NCBI GenBank assembly: GCA_024643255.1
Contig: JAHENF010000010.1
Span: 25,567 to 71,719, forward strand
From: Ilumatobacteraceae bacterium
GTDB lineage: Bacteria > Actinomycetota > Acidimicrobiia > Acidimicrobiales > Ilumatobacteraceae
Length of the DNA stretch: 46,153 nucleotides
Direction of reading: 5' to 3'
The position numbers were made by a program, and so were the translations under genes. Shown one piece after another: positions 15,670 to 24,394 of this stretch. Within the stretch, counting starts at the first letter, position 1; each line of letters opens with the position of its first letter. A model generated the notes under the pieces. The model saw only the letters and a program-made list of their open reading frames with translations, had not been told where the DNA came from and made no database searches.

Positions 15670-16635
15670 TCACATGACGGTGGAGCGGAACTTCTCCATC
15701 AGGTGATGCCCTGCGGTGGTCGGGGCGTACCGCGGCGGCTCTCCATCGGTGACGATGCACTCAACGGGCGCATCCCAGTTGGCGTTGTGGAAGAACGGGA
15801 TCGAGAGCCGCCGGTCCGAGCCCGGCACCAGCACGACGCGATGCATCGTCGATCGCCAACGGTCGTTGGTCCACCGTTGCATCAGATCGCCCAGATTCAC
15901 GATCAGGCCGCCCTCGACCGGCTCGACGTCGATCCACGAACCCGATGGCGACAACACCTGCAGTCCGGGCATCCCATCGGTCCACAGGATCGTGAGCGTG
16001 CCGTAGTCGGTGTGGGCGCCCGCCCGGAGTCGTCCATCGGCGGAGCCTTCGTGCGCCGGGTAGTGCGCCAGGCGCAGCGCGGAGCCGTGCTCGTCGATGA
16101 ACGGCGCGAACGTCTGGGGATGGAGGCCCAGCGCCACGGCGAACGCCTCCATCAAGGTCGCCGCCAACTCGCCCATCACCCGATACCAGCGCTCGGAAGC
16201 GGGGCGGAGTTCGGGCACCGTCGCCGGCCAGAGGTTCGGTGCGTACACCGCTCGCTCGTCAGGGTCGGTCATGTCGCCGAGCGGGCGCGGCGGCGGGTCG
16301 ATCGGGCCGATGTTGAACGTCTCCTTCAGATCAGGCGGTTCGACCCCGCCGATCGATCGGTTCAGCGCCTCGGCCTCGAGCCGGTTGTAGCCGTAGGGGT
16401 ACCCGGGCTCGGGCATGGCCACCGCCAGGCGATCGGCGAGATCAGCATCGAAGAACGCGAGCGCTGCCGCCCGCAGCCGCCCGATCACCTCCGGATCGAG
16501 GCCGTGACCGACGATCGTGAAGAAGCCGACCGAGCGGCACGCCTCGTCGATCTGCTCACCGACAGCGAGTCGCTGAGCCTCGTCGCCGTCGACGAACCGC
16601 GAGAGATCGACGATCGGGATCTCCGGGTGCGTCAC
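15670..16635 (-). CDS. 2-oxoglutarate/Fe(II)-dependent dioxygenase, isopenicillin N synthase-like
   Basis: A 321-residue oxygenase. The N-terminal DIOX_N domain starts PEIPIVDLSRFVDGDEAQRL. The C-terminal jelly roll has the iron ligands of HTDYGTLTILW (His and Asp) and the distal His in STMHRVV, with DRRLSIPFF carrying the arginine that binds 2-oxoglutarate. It would hydroxylate or otherwise oxidise a small substrate; plant gibberellin oxidases and bacterial ethylene-forming enzyme share this fold. The GTG start overlaps the stop of the upstream SMP-30 gene (GTGA), so the two are translationally coupled and probably act on related substrates. Confidence 0.9.
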   Translation of the reverse strand: MTHPEIPIVDLSRFVDGDEAQRLAVGEQIDEACRSVGFFTIVGHGLDPEVIGRLRAAALAFFDADLADRLAVAMPEPGYPYGYNRLEAEALNRSIGGVEPPDLKETFNIGPIDPPPRPLGDMTDPDERAVYAPNLWPATVPELRPASERWYRVMGELAATLMEAFAVALGLHPQTFAPFIDEHGSALRLAHYPAHEGSADGRLRAGAHTDYGTLTILWTDGMPGLQVLSPSGSWIDVEPVEGGLIVNLGDLMQRWTNDRWRSTMHRVVLVPGSDRRLSIPFFHNANWDAPVECIVTDGEPPRYAPTTAGHHLMEKFRSTVM

Positions 16636-17582
16636 TGGTGCGCGAGCCGCAGGCCCGGCCGCGGCCACGGAAACGACACCAGCCGACCGCTGCTCGAGCA
16701 GGTCACGTACGCCGTGCGCAGGTCGTCGCCACCGAAGCAGATGTTCGTCGTGAGCACGTCGCCGGTCGAATAGAACTCGACCTGGCTGCCGTCGGGCGAG
16801 ATCGCCGTGATGCCACCGTTGACGATCGTGGCGACGCAGACCCATCCCTCGCCGTCGACCGCCAACGAATCGAGCATCTGGTACCCCGGCAGACCACACA
16901 GGACCGCAGTGAAATCGAGCGGCGCCGGCGCCAAGACCTCGCCCGGCGCCGTGATGGTGCGCTGGTGGACACGTCCGTTGTGGGTCTCGGCCCAGTACAG
17001 CGTGTCGGTGTCGGGCGAGAGGCCGATCCCGTTCGGTGAGTCGGTCGGGAAGACGACCTCCTCGATGTCGGTCCCGTCTGCCTTCGCGTAGTAGATCCCC
17101 GTGAGGTCCGCGGTCCGCGAGGAGGTGTCACGGATTCCGTGATCGGTGAACCAGAACCCTCCGTGACCGTCCATCACCAGGTCGTTCGGGCCGCGCAGCG
17201 GATGGCCGTCGCACTCCGTGTACAGGTCGGTGATCGTTCCATCATGGGGATCGACGCGCTGGATGCGCCCGCCGATGTAGCCGTCGCGGTTGAACCCGCC
17301 GGGAAGCATCATCCCACCGAGATCGACCGGCGTGAACGATCCACCGTTGTTGCACACGTAGAACGCTCCGTCGGGCCCGACCGCAGCGCCATTGGGCCCG
17401 CCCGGGATGTCGGCGATCGTCTCGGTGGAACCATCAGGGTGCACCCGCGTGAGGCGCGGCCCGAACATCTCGACCAACACGACCGACCCGTCGGGCATCG
17501 CAATCGGCCCTTCGGGGAAACGAAGTCCCTGGGCGATCTCTGTCAGCTCGGGGTTGAACTCGCGAACGGTCGGCGTGGTCAT
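16632..17582 (-). CDS. SMP-30/gluconolactonase-like beta-propeller protein
   Basis: A 316-residue six-bladed beta-propeller of the SMP-30/gluconolactonase/LRE family. Conserved pieces are the entry glutamate in GLRFPEGPIAMPDGSVVLVE, the GPNGAAVGPDGAFYVCNNGG blade, LRGPNDLVMDGHGGFWFTD (Asn-Asp metal site) and SPNGIGLSPDTDTLYWAE. Such enzymes hydrolyse sugar or other lactones using a divalent metal. No signal peptide, so cytoplasmic. It overlaps the downstream 2OG oxygenase by 4 nt. A lactonase next to a hydroxylase suggests a small catabolic route, but the substrate is unknown. Confidence 0.9.
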   Translation of the reverse strand: MTTPTVREFNPELTEIAQGLRFPEGPIAMPDGSVVLVEMFGPRLTRVHPDGSTETIADIPGGPNGAAVGPDGAFYVCNNGGSFTPVDLGGMMLPGGFNRDGYIGGRIQRVDPHDGTITDLYTECDGHPLRGPNDLVMDGHGGFWFTDHGIRDTSSRTADLTGIYYAKADGTDIEEVVFPTDSPNGIGLSPDTDTLYWAETHNGRVHQRTITAPGEVLAPAPLDFTAVLCGLPGYQMLDSLAVDGEGWVCVATIVNGGITAISPDGSQVEFYSTGDVLTTNICFGGDDLRTAYVTCSSSGRLVSFPWPRPGLRLAHQ

Positions 17583-17613
17583 GGCGACATGATGTCACCA
17601 CAGCGACGCAGGG

Positions 17614-20187
17614 TCAGACTTGGCCGCTCTGCTGCAACAGTTCGAACTCCTCGACGGTCATCAGCACCGAGCGAGCCTTGGATCCCTCGCTCGGGCCCAC
17701 GACACCGCGCTGCTCGAGGAGGTCCATGATCCGTCCGGCGCGGGCGAAACCCACCTTCAGCTTGCGCTGCAGCATCGACGTCGACCCCAGCTGGCTGCGC
17801 ACCACGAGTTCCATCGCCTGGCGCATCATGGCAGTGTCCTCGTCCTCGTCACCGGCGGAGAAGGCGTTCGCGTCGGAGGTGACATCGAGATCGTCGAACG
17901 ATGCCATGCCGCCGCCCGATCCGAAACCGCCAGAGTCGCCGCGCGGGGGAACGAGCGACGACTGCCCAGCGGTCCCTGAGCCAGTCACCTCGCCACCCGA
18001 CTCGACGTCGTCGGAGTAGATCGGTTCAGGCGACTGTGTTCGCCAGTGCGCCACGACCTGGCGAACCTCCTCCTCGCTCACGAACGAACCCTGGATGCGG
18101 TTGGCGACCGACGAGTTGCCGGGAAGCAGGAGCATGTCACCCTTGCCGACGAGCTTCTCGGCGCCGGGCTGGTCGAGGATGACCCGGGAGTCGGTGAGGC
18201 TCGACACGGCGAACGCCATGCGCGCGGGAATGTTCGCCTTGATGACACCGGTGATCACGTTGACCGACGGCCGCTGGGTGGCGACGATCAGGTGGATGCC
18301 GACCGCGCGGGCCTTCTGGGCGATGCGGGTGATCGACTCCTCGACATCACGGGCGGCGACCATCATCAGGTCGTTCAGCTCGTCGACGACCACCACGATG
18401 TACGGCAGGTGCTCGTACTCGGCGGTCGATCCGAGCGGCGGCTGGATCTGGCCCTTCGCGAACGCCTTGTTGTAGCCGGAGATGTCGCGGTAGCCGAGTT
18501 CGGAGAGCACGTCGTAGCGCCGCTCCATCTCCTTGACCGCCCATCCCAGCGCGTTGGCGGCCTTCTTCGGGTTGGTCACCGGCTGCGTCAACAGGTGTGG
18601 CAGGCGTGCGTACTGGCCCATCTCGACCTGTTTGGGGTCGATGAGGATCAGGCGGACCTCGTCGGGCGTGGTGCGCATGAGGAGCGAGGTGATGATGCAA
18701 TTGATGCCGCTCGACTTGCCGGCGCCGGTCGCGCCGGCGATCAGCATGTGCGGCGTCGTGGCGAGGTCGAGGAACACGGCCTTGCCAGCAATGTCCTTGC
18801 CCACGGCCACTTCGAGCGGGTTCGTGGCCTTGACCGCCTCGGGCGAGGTGAGCAGATCGCCGAGCGCGACGAGTTGGCGCTGGTGGTTGGGCACCTCGAC
18901 GCCGATCGCCGACCGGCCCGGAATCGGAGCCAGGATGCGCACGTCGACGGCGGCCATCGCATAGGCGATGTCCTTCTGCAGGCTGGTGACACGGGCAACC
19001 TTGACGCCGGGCCCGAGTTCGAGCTCGTAGCGCGTCACGGTCGGACCCACGGTCATGCCGAGCAGCGTGGTGTCGACGCCGTGTGACGCCAGCGATTCCT
19101 GCAACATGACGCCACGGGCCTCGACGGCCTTGCGATCGATCTTCTGCTCACCGGGACGGTCGAGGAACGTCATCGGGGGCAGCACCCAGTCGCCGATGGT
19201 CGTGCCGTCTGGGCTCACCGAGCCGGGTTGACTCCCCGTCGACATCTTCGGCTTGGGGGTTCGGCGACGCCTGGGCTTGTCGTCGGGCTGCCCGCCCGGA
19301 TCGTCACCCTCCGCAGCGAAGTCGTAGAGCGCAGCGCCGCCACCGGCCAGGGCCGAGGCCTCACCGGCCACGTCGTAGGGCGCCGCGTGCGGTGCGCCCA
19401 TCGGTGCTTCGTCGTCTCGATCGCTGTTGAGGGTGGAGATGTTGCTGATGCCCGACCGGGCGGCGCGATGCAGCGGCCCCCCGATCGCGGCCAGGAATCC
19501 GCCCGTGTTCTGGGCGAAGGTGCGGATCGAGGTGCGGGTGACGAGCAGTGCGCCGCCGAACAGGAGCCCGACGAGGACCACCGCGGCACCGGCCGGCGCG
19601 AGCAGCGCTTCGAGCGGAGCGCCCACGAGTGCCCCCACGTAGCCACCGGCATCGACGACCTCGGAGGCTCCGTCGGAGATCTTTTCCGGCCCGAGGAACA
19701 CCTGCAGGAGCCCGAGCGCCGACAGTGACACGACCGTCCAGCCGATCGCCAACTGGATCGGACTCGCTGAATGGCCCCGGCGCAGGAACGACACGGCGAC
19801 AGCGACGAGCACCAGGGGTAGCGCGTATCGGCCGTAGCCGACGAGCCAGCCCATCAGCGTCTCGATGCCTCTGCCGAGGGGGCCGGCGAGATCGAGATAC
19901 ACGGCCAGGCCGATCACGATCGCCAGGCCGATCAGCCCGATCCCGATGAACTCGTGTTCGCGCCCACCGACTGCGCCACGCATCACCGAGGCGCCCCCAG
20001 GAGCCTCACCACCGGGTGGCGTCGCGTCACGAACGCTGCCCGACGCCTGCGACTTGGATCGTGACGACGAGCCCTTCGACGTGGAGGCTCCGGAGCCCTT
20101 GGACGTCTTCGACGTCGTGGACCGAGACGCGCTCGAACCGGACTTCTTCTGCGTCGAACGCTTCTTGGACGGACCCCATGTGGACAT
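17614..20187 (-). CDS. ftsK: DNA translocase FtsK/SpoIIIE
   Basis: The 857-residue protein has a short basic, serine-rich cytoplasmic N-terminus (SKKRSTQKKSGSS), then four hydrophobic helices (about 55-210), a linker, and the RecA-like motor. The motor has the Walker A motif AGATGAGKSSG near residue 482 and Walker B in YIVVVVDELNDLMMVA, and it contains VGIHLIVATQRPSVNVITG. The C-terminal winged-helix gamma domain (FARAGRIMDLLEQRGVVGP) recognises polarity sequences. It pumps DNA at the division septum and aids dimer resolution. The ATG at 20187 follows GGAG; an in-frame GTG at 20199 is also possible. Confidence 0.95.
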   Translation of the reverse strand: MSTWGPSKKRSTQKKSGSSASRSTTSKTSKGSGASTSKGSSSRSKSQASGSVRDATPPGGEAPGGASVMRGAVGGREHEFIGIGLIGLAIVIGLAVYLDLAGPLGRGIETLMGWLVGYGRYALPLVLVAVAVSFLRRGHSASPIQLAIGWTVVSLSALGLLQVFLGPEKISDGASEVVDAGGYVGALVGAPLEALLAPAGAAVVLVGLLFGGALLVTRTSIRTFAQNTGGFLAAIGGPLHRAARSGISNISTLNSDRDDEAPMGAPHAAPYDVAGEASALAGGGAALYDFAAEGDDPGGQPDDKPRRRRTPKPKMSTGSQPGSVSPDGTTIGDWVLPPMTFLDRPGEQKIDRKAVEARGVMLQESLASHGVDTTLLGMTVGPTVTRYELELGPGVKVARVTSLQKDIAYAMAAVDVRILAPIPGRSAIGVEVPNHQRQLVALGDLLTSPEAVKATNPLEVAVGKDIAGKAVFLDLATTPHMLIAGATGAGKSSGINCIITSLLMRTTPDEVRLILIDPKQVEMGQYARLPHLLTQPVTNPKKAANALGWAVKEMERRYDVLSELGYRDISGYNKAFAKGQIQPPLGSTAEYEHLPYIVVVVDELNDLMMVAARDVEESITRIAQKARAVGIHLIVATQRPSVNVITGVIKANIPARMAFAVSSLTDSRVILDQPGAEKLVGKGDMLLLPGNSSVANRIQGSFVSEEEVRQVVAHWRTQSPEPIYSDDVESGGEVTGSGTAGQSSLVPPRGDSGGFGSGGGMASFDDLDVTSDANAFSAGDEDEDTAMMRQAMELVVRSQLGSTSMLQRKLKVGFARAGRIMDLLEQRGVVGPSEGSKARSVLMTVEEFELLQQSGQV

Positions 20188-20242
20188 GACTCCGCACACG
20201 GTACCAAGGGGCTGTCACACGGAACCGTGACCATCGAGCGCT

Positions 20243-20258
20243 CCGGCGTTCGCGCCGG
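20243..20258 (-). terminator. Hairpin between the small lipoprotein gene and ftsK
   Basis: CCGGCG-CGAA-CGCCGG (minus strand) is a perfect 6-bp GC stem with a tetraloop, 37 nt after the lipoprotein stop codon and 56 nt before the ftsK start. It could end the dapA-rnj-lipoprotein transcript. There is no T-tract. Confidence 0.4.
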
Positions 20259-20294
20259 CGGTGACACCGACGTCGCCGCACGCCCGTGGGGGCA

Positions 20295-20810
20295 TCAGGC
20301 GGGGTCGACCGCCAGGACCGAGCCGTCGGGGCCGACGGTCACATCGAGTACGCCGCCGGCTGACGACCGGACCGAGACGACGTAGCGCACGGTCCCCCCT
20401 TCGCCACCCTCGACGCTCACGGTGTCGATCACGGCGTCGGGCAGTTCGCCGGCGATCTCGCCGAGCACGGTCGATTCGTCGAAGTCGATCGCGTCGGCGG
20501 TGAACACGAAGCCTGATGCACCCGTGAGCACGGGAGCCGGCGGCTGGAGTTCACCATCGGCGTACACGTACGGGATCGCTGCGGTCGCGTCGTCGATCGC
20601 CACGAAGACGTTCGTCAGCTGCGGTCCGGCGGTCACCTCGAAGTACTCCTGACCCGGGCCGAGTTCCGCCTCGACCGCCGCGACAGCAACGCGAATGTCA
20701 CCGACGAACGACGTCTCGGGAGCGGCATCGGAATCGCTGCCGCAGGCCGCAAGCAGCGTCACGGCCACCATGATCCCGATCGACGATCGGTGTCTCGGAA
20801 ACGCTCTCAA
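20295..20810 (-). CDS. Small secreted lipoprotein of unknown function
   Basis: A 171-residue protein with a lipoprotein signal: a basic N-terminus (MRAFPRHRSS), a short hydrophobic core and a lipobox LLAAC, with the cysteine near residue 23. The mature part is acidic, predicted beta-rich and without recognised motifs. It should be anchored to the outer face of the cell membrane. The start is TTG, only 3 nt after the rnj stop codon; the GGAGG ribosome site lies within the last codons of rnj, so the two are co-translated. An internal ATG near residue 14 would remove the basic region of the signal peptide. Confidence 0.75.
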   Translation of the reverse strand: MRAFPRHRSSIGIMVAVTLLAACGSDSDAAPETSFVGDIRVAVAAVEAELGPGQEYFEVTAGPQLTNVFVAIDDATAAIPYVYADGELQPPAPVLTGASGFVFTADAIDFDESTVLGEIAGELPDAVIDTVSVEGGEGGTVRYVVSVRSSAGGVLDVTVGPDGSVLAVDPA

Positions 20811-20813
20811 GCG

Positions 20814-22553
20814 TCACGCCTCCATGACGACGGGAACGATCATCGGGCGCCGCTTCGTGCGCTCGCTGACGAACTTCCCGGCGGCACGACGAACATCGCG
20901 CTCGAGCGCCTCGACGTCGCGCACACCCTTGCCCAGCGCCGACTCGACCGCGTCGGCGACCGCGTCGCAGGCCTCGTCGAGCAGATCTTCGGCTTCGGGC
21001 GCGTACACCCAGCCCCTGGTGATGATCTCCGGGCCGACGAGCACCTTGCCGGTCTGGATGTCGACCGTGACGACCACGACGACCACGCCTTCCTCGGCGA
21101 GCTTCTGACGGTCGCGCAGTACTCCCTGGCCGACGTCGCCGACGATGCCGTCGACGTAGAGATAGCCGGAGGGAACTCGCCCGACGGGGCGCAGTTCCTT
21201 CTTGGTCAGCTCGAGCACGTCGCCGTCCTCGCAGAGGATCACCCGATCGTGAGGAACACCCATCAACTCGCCGAGGCGGGCATTGGCGACCATGTGGCGG
21301 TACTCGCCGTGGATCGGCACGTACCACTCGGGGTTGACGATCGACAGGTACGTCTTGATCTCGTCGGCCTGAGCGTGCCCGGTCGCGTGCACGTCGAGCA
21401 CGCCGGAGTGCACCACCTCGGCGCCCATGCGCAGCAGCCCGTCGATGACCGCATTCACGTTGCCCTCGTTGCCAGGGATGGCGTGACTCGACAACACGAC
21501 CGTGTCGTGCTCGCCGAGCTTCAGCCACTTGTTCTCACCGCGCGCCATCAGTCCGAGCGCCGACATCGGTTCGCCCTGCGACCCGGTGGAGATGATGCAG
21601 ACCTTGCCCGGCTCGTACTTGTCGATGTCGTCGATGTCGATCAGCGACGACTCGGGGATGTCGAGCACCTTGAGTTCGCGCCCGAGCTTGACGTTCTTCT
21701 TCATGCTCAGACCCAACGTGGCGATGAAGCGTCCTTCGGCGATCGCAGCGGTGGCGATCTGCTGGATCCGGTGCAGGTGGCTGGCAAAGCTCGCCGTGAC
21801 GATGCGACGATCGCGCTGCGAGGCGAACAGGCCCTGGAGTACGGTGCCGACACTGGTCTCGCTCGGCGAGTAGCCGGCTTCTTCGGCATTCGTGGAGTCG
21901 GCCATCAACAGGCGGATTCCCGGCGACTTCGCGAGTTGGCCGATGCGGGCGAGATCGGTACGACGATGGTCGACCGGTGTGAGGTCGATCTTGTAGTCGC
22001 CCGAATGGAGCACGACGCCCTGCGCGGTGTGCACCGCGATGGCGTGCGCATGCGGCACCGAGTGCGTGACGGGGATGAACTCGACGAGCAGCGGGCCGAT
22101 TTCGACGGATGCGCCGTCGGCGACCTTGCGCATGTCGGTCTTCGGGAGCAACCCGGCTTCCTCGATGCGGTTGCGTGCCAGCCCGAGTGTCAACGCCGCA
22201 CCGTAGATCGGCAGTGGATCGTCGCGAAGATCACCGATGCCGTCGTGGTCACGGAGCAGGTACTGGATGGCCCCGACGTGGTCCTCGTGACCATGGGTGA
22301 GGACGAGGGCCTGGATGCGGTTCGCGTTCTCGCGTAGATACGTGAAGTCGGGCAGGATCAGATCGATCCCGTGCATGTTCGCATCGGGGAACATCAGCCC
22401 GCAGTCGATGAGCACGACCGTGCGGTCGGGGTCGTCGGCGGCGCCCTGCTCGATCGCCATGCAGTTGCGGCCGATCTCACCGAGGCCTCCGAGGAAGACG
22501 ACGCGAACCGGAACGGACGAATCGGTGGCGCCGGCAGCGAGACGGTCAGCCAC
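20814..22553 (-). CDS. rnj: Ribonuclease J
   Basis: A 579-residue metallo-beta-lactamase/beta-CASP nuclease. The metal-binding motif LTHGHEDHVGA is at about residues 85-95, the entry strand is VVFLGGLGEIGRNCMAIE, and later motifs include HSVPHAHAIAVHT, GDYKIDL and the beta-CASP block SHAIPGNEGNVNAVIDGL. The C-terminal domain carries IHGEYRHM. RNase J combines 5'-3' exonuclease and endonuclease activity in mRNA decay and rRNA maturation; with PNPase (pnp, same window) it makes up much of the actinobacterial RNA decay machinery. The GTG start overlaps the dapA stop by 8 nt. dapA-rnj order is conserved in actinobacteria. Confidence 0.95.
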   Translation of the reverse strand: MADRLAAGATDSSVPVRVVFLGGLGEIGRNCMAIEQGAADDPDRTVVLIDCGLMFPDANMHGIDLILPDFTYLRENANRIQALVLTHGHEDHVGAIQYLLRDHDGIGDLRDDPLPIYGAALTLGLARNRIEEAGLLPKTDMRKVADGASVEIGPLLVEFIPVTHSVPHAHAIAVHTAQGVVLHSGDYKIDLTPVDHRRTDLARIGQLAKSPGIRLLMADSTNAEEAGYSPSETSVGTVLQGLFASQRDRRIVTASFASHLHRIQQIATAAIAEGRFIATLGLSMKKNVKLGRELKVLDIPESSLIDIDDIDKYEPGKVCIISTGSQGEPMSALGLMARGENKWLKLGEHDTVVLSSHAIPGNEGNVNAVIDGLLRMGAEVVHSGVLDVHATGHAQADEIKTYLSIVNPEWYVPIHGEYRHMVANARLGELMGVPHDRVILCEDGDVLELTKKELRPVGRVPSGYLYVDGIVGDVGQGVLRDRQKLAEEGVVVVVVTVDIQTGKVLVGPEIITRGWVYAPEAEDLLDEACDAVADAVESALGKGVRDVEALERDVRRAAGKFVSERTKRRPMIVPVVMEA

Positions 22554-23436
22554 GGGCGGCGACCAGGCGTTCGTACACGCCGCGAGCGGCGTGTTCGAGT
22601 CCATGGGGTGTCGGCCCCATCGGGGACCGGCACTCCCCGACGTGATGACCGAGTGTTCTCAACATGGCCTTCGACGGTACCGGGTTCGGGGCGTCGTCGC
22701 TGGTTTCGAACTCGTAGCTCTCGAGCTGGCGGGCGTTGATCCGGCGCGCCGCGACGACGTCCTCGCGCTCCCACGCGTCGAACATCGCGACCTGATCGGG
22801 GGCGCACCAGTGTGTGGCGACGCCGATCGCGCCGACCGCGCCGATCGCCAACAACGGCAGGGTCATCGAGTCGTCACCCGAATAGACCTCGAAGTCGGCA
22901 GGGCTTGCCGCCTTGACCGCGGCGGTCGCTCCCGGATTGCCGGCGGCGTCCTTGAGGGCGACGATGTTGGGCACGTCGGCGGCGAGGCGGACGATCGTGC
23001 CACTGGAGATCTTCCGACCAGTGCGCACCGGGATGTCGTACAACACGATCGGCAGGTCGGTCGAAGCGGCGATCGCCCTGAAGTGGGTCTCGATGCCCGC
23101 CTGCGAGGGGCGGTTGTAGTACGGGCACACCCCGAGGATCCCGGCGACGCCGAGGTGCCCCGCCTCTTCGGTCAGACCGATGTCGTGGCGGGTGTTCGAT
23201 CCCGTCGTTCCGGCGATCACCGGCACGGTGACGGCGTTGACCACGGCTTCGAAGAGCTGGAGCTTCTCGTCGATCGACAGTGTCGGCGCCTCACCGGTCG
23301 TGCCGCACACGACGAGACCTTCGTTGCCCTGTTCGACGAGCCATTTCGCCAGATCGACCGCGACGTCGATCGCGAGTTCGCCGTCGTCGTCGAACGGCGT
23401 GACCATCGCGGTGAGGACGCGCCCGAAGCGTGCCAT
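22546..23436 (-). CDS. dapA: 4-hydroxy-tetrahydrodipicolinate synthase
   Basis: A 296-residue TIM-barrel aldolase. It has the CGTTGEAPTLS motif (Thr46/Thr47), Tyr133 in VLYDIPVRTG and the Schiff-base lysine Lys162 in IVALKDAAGN, all expected for DapA. It condenses pyruvate and aspartate semialdehyde, the first step of the diaminopimelate/lysine branch; dapB, the next enzyme, is at 32650-33417, separated by accessory genes. The ATG is preceded by GGAGGTGATC, an almost perfect complement to the 16S rRNA 3' end, the strongest ribosome site in the window. It leads a dapA-rnj-lipoprotein operon. Confidence 0.96.
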   Translation of the reverse strand: MARFGRVLTAMVTPFDDDGELAIDVAVDLAKWLVEQGNEGLVVCGTTGEAPTLSIDEKLQLFEAVVNAVTVPVIAGTTGSNTRHDIGLTEEAGHLGVAGILGVCPYYNRPSQAGIETHFRAIAASTDLPIVLYDIPVRTGRKISSGTIVRLAADVPNIVALKDAAGNPGATAAVKAASPADFEVYSGDDSMTLPLLAIGAVGAIGVATHWCAPDQVAMFDAWEREDVVAARRINARQLESYEFETSDDAPNPVPSKAMLRTLGHHVGECRSPMGPTPHGLEHAARGVYERLVAARG

Positions 23437-23532
23437 CAGCGATCACCTCCGCCCGACGTCGGGTACCAGTTGCGCATTTCGTGGCGAATCACGGGGTGCA
23501 ACCTATTCGATCAGCGCCGCGTCGCGCAGTCC

Positions 23533-23572
23533 GATTCACCCGTCACACGGTGCCGGGTCAAACGTGACGTTT
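23533..23572 (-). promoter_or_regulatory. dapA: Possible dapA promoter with overlapping palindrome
   Basis: On the minus strand TTGACC (23561-23556) is followed after 17 nt by TGAATC (23538-23533), about 97 nt before the dapA ATG. The -35 is good but the -10 is poor. A palindrome AAACGT-G-ACGTTT (23560-23572) overlaps the -35 edge and could be an operator. Confidence 0.35.
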
Positions 23573-23583
23573 GCGGCCCGAAC

Positions 23584-23997
23584 TCAACTCGACGACAACC
23601 CCGATGCGAACCAGACACCGACATCGAGGTTGCGCACCACGGCGAAACCGACCAGGACGACGCCGATCGTCATGATCGCACCGGGCCCCCGCACGAGTGC
23701 CGGTGTCGGCCGATCGGCCCAGGTCGACCACGTCCACAGGACCCATGACACGACGACGAACACGAGGGCAATCGGGACGAGCACGTTGTGATCGAGCGCA
23801 GCCCCGAGGTCGAGGTGTGCCAACGCGCCGAGCGAACGAGTCGAACCACAACCCGGACAGTCCAAGCCGGTCAGGCGTTTGAACGGGCAACCGATCGGCA
23901 GGCTCGAGACTCCGTCGGGCGAGTAGGTCAGGCGGGCGGTCGCCATCCACACCACCCCGGCCGCACCGGCGGCGAGAGGCGCGAACCGGGTGGTCAT
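23584..23997 (-). CDS. DUF2752 family membrane protein
   Basis: A 137-residue membrane protein with about three hydrophobic helices. The family signature spans CPFKRLTGLDCPGCGSTRSL at about residues 37-56, where a CPGCGxTR motif sits before a helix and the LAHLDLGAALDHN segment. Function is unknown; the cysteines could bind metal or form disulfides. It starts 7 nt after the stop of the CD225-like gene, so the two are co-transcribed. DUF2752 proteins often occur beside small TM2/CD225-type membrane proteins. Confidence 0.88.
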   Translation of the reverse strand: MTTRFAPLAAGAAGVVWMATARLTYSPDGVSSLPIGCPFKRLTGLDCPGCGSTRSLGALAHLDLGAALDHNVLVPIALVFVVVSWVLWTWSTWADRPTPALVRGPGAIMTIGVVLVGFAVVRNLDVGVWFASGLSSS

Positions 23998-24004
23998 CGA
24001 GGCC

Positions 24005-24394
24005 TCAGTTGGTGCTCCGACTCGCCGTGGTGAGCACGACCGCCAGCAGGAACCAGACCACGATCAGCGCGACGGGGACCACCGCTGCCACGATCGCCCA
24101 TTTCTTCGCGTTCTTCGACGACTCCATCGAGCCGACGAGATCGCCGGCGTTGTACTTGGAGTCGACCTGCGCCGCGAACACGATGCTGACGATGCCGAAC
24201 GGCAGACAGCAGAACAACGTCGTCAGGATCGCCCACACAAGATAACTCGGCGGCTTCGGGCCCACCGGTTGCCAGCCCCCGGCCGGGTAACCGCCGACCT
24301 GGTATCCGCCGGGTGGTGGCGGCGGCGTGCCGCCGGGTGGCGGCGGGGGCGGACCCGAGGGTGGAGGTGGAGGTGGTGGCGTGTTGAACGACAT
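24005..24394 (-). CDS. CD225/dispanin-like small membrane protein
   Basis: A 129-residue protein. The first 45 residues are a proline/glycine-rich, repetitive cytoplasmic tail (runs of P, then PPPPPGGYQVGGYPAGGW). A CD225-type domain follows: a first helix VWAILTTLFCCLPFGIVSIVFA with the double cysteine, a polar stretch with DSKYNAGDLVGSMESSKNAKKW, and a second helix. This is the bacterial dispanin layout; the role is unknown, with proposed links to membrane organisation. GAAGGG precedes the ATG. It is co-transcribed with the DUF2752 gene. Confidence 0.87.
   Translation of the reverse strand: MSFNTPPPPPPPSGPPPPPPGGTPPPPPGGYQVGGYPAGGWQPVGPKPPSYLVWAILTTLFCCLPFGIVSIVFAAQVDSKYNAGDLVGSMESSKNAKKWAIVAAVVPVALIVVWFLLAVVLTTASRSTN

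Noticed and set aside
15446..15760. Open frames through the tandem hairpin repeats
   Set aside because: The repetitive peptide is just the translated DNA repeat; there is no ribosome site and no family match.
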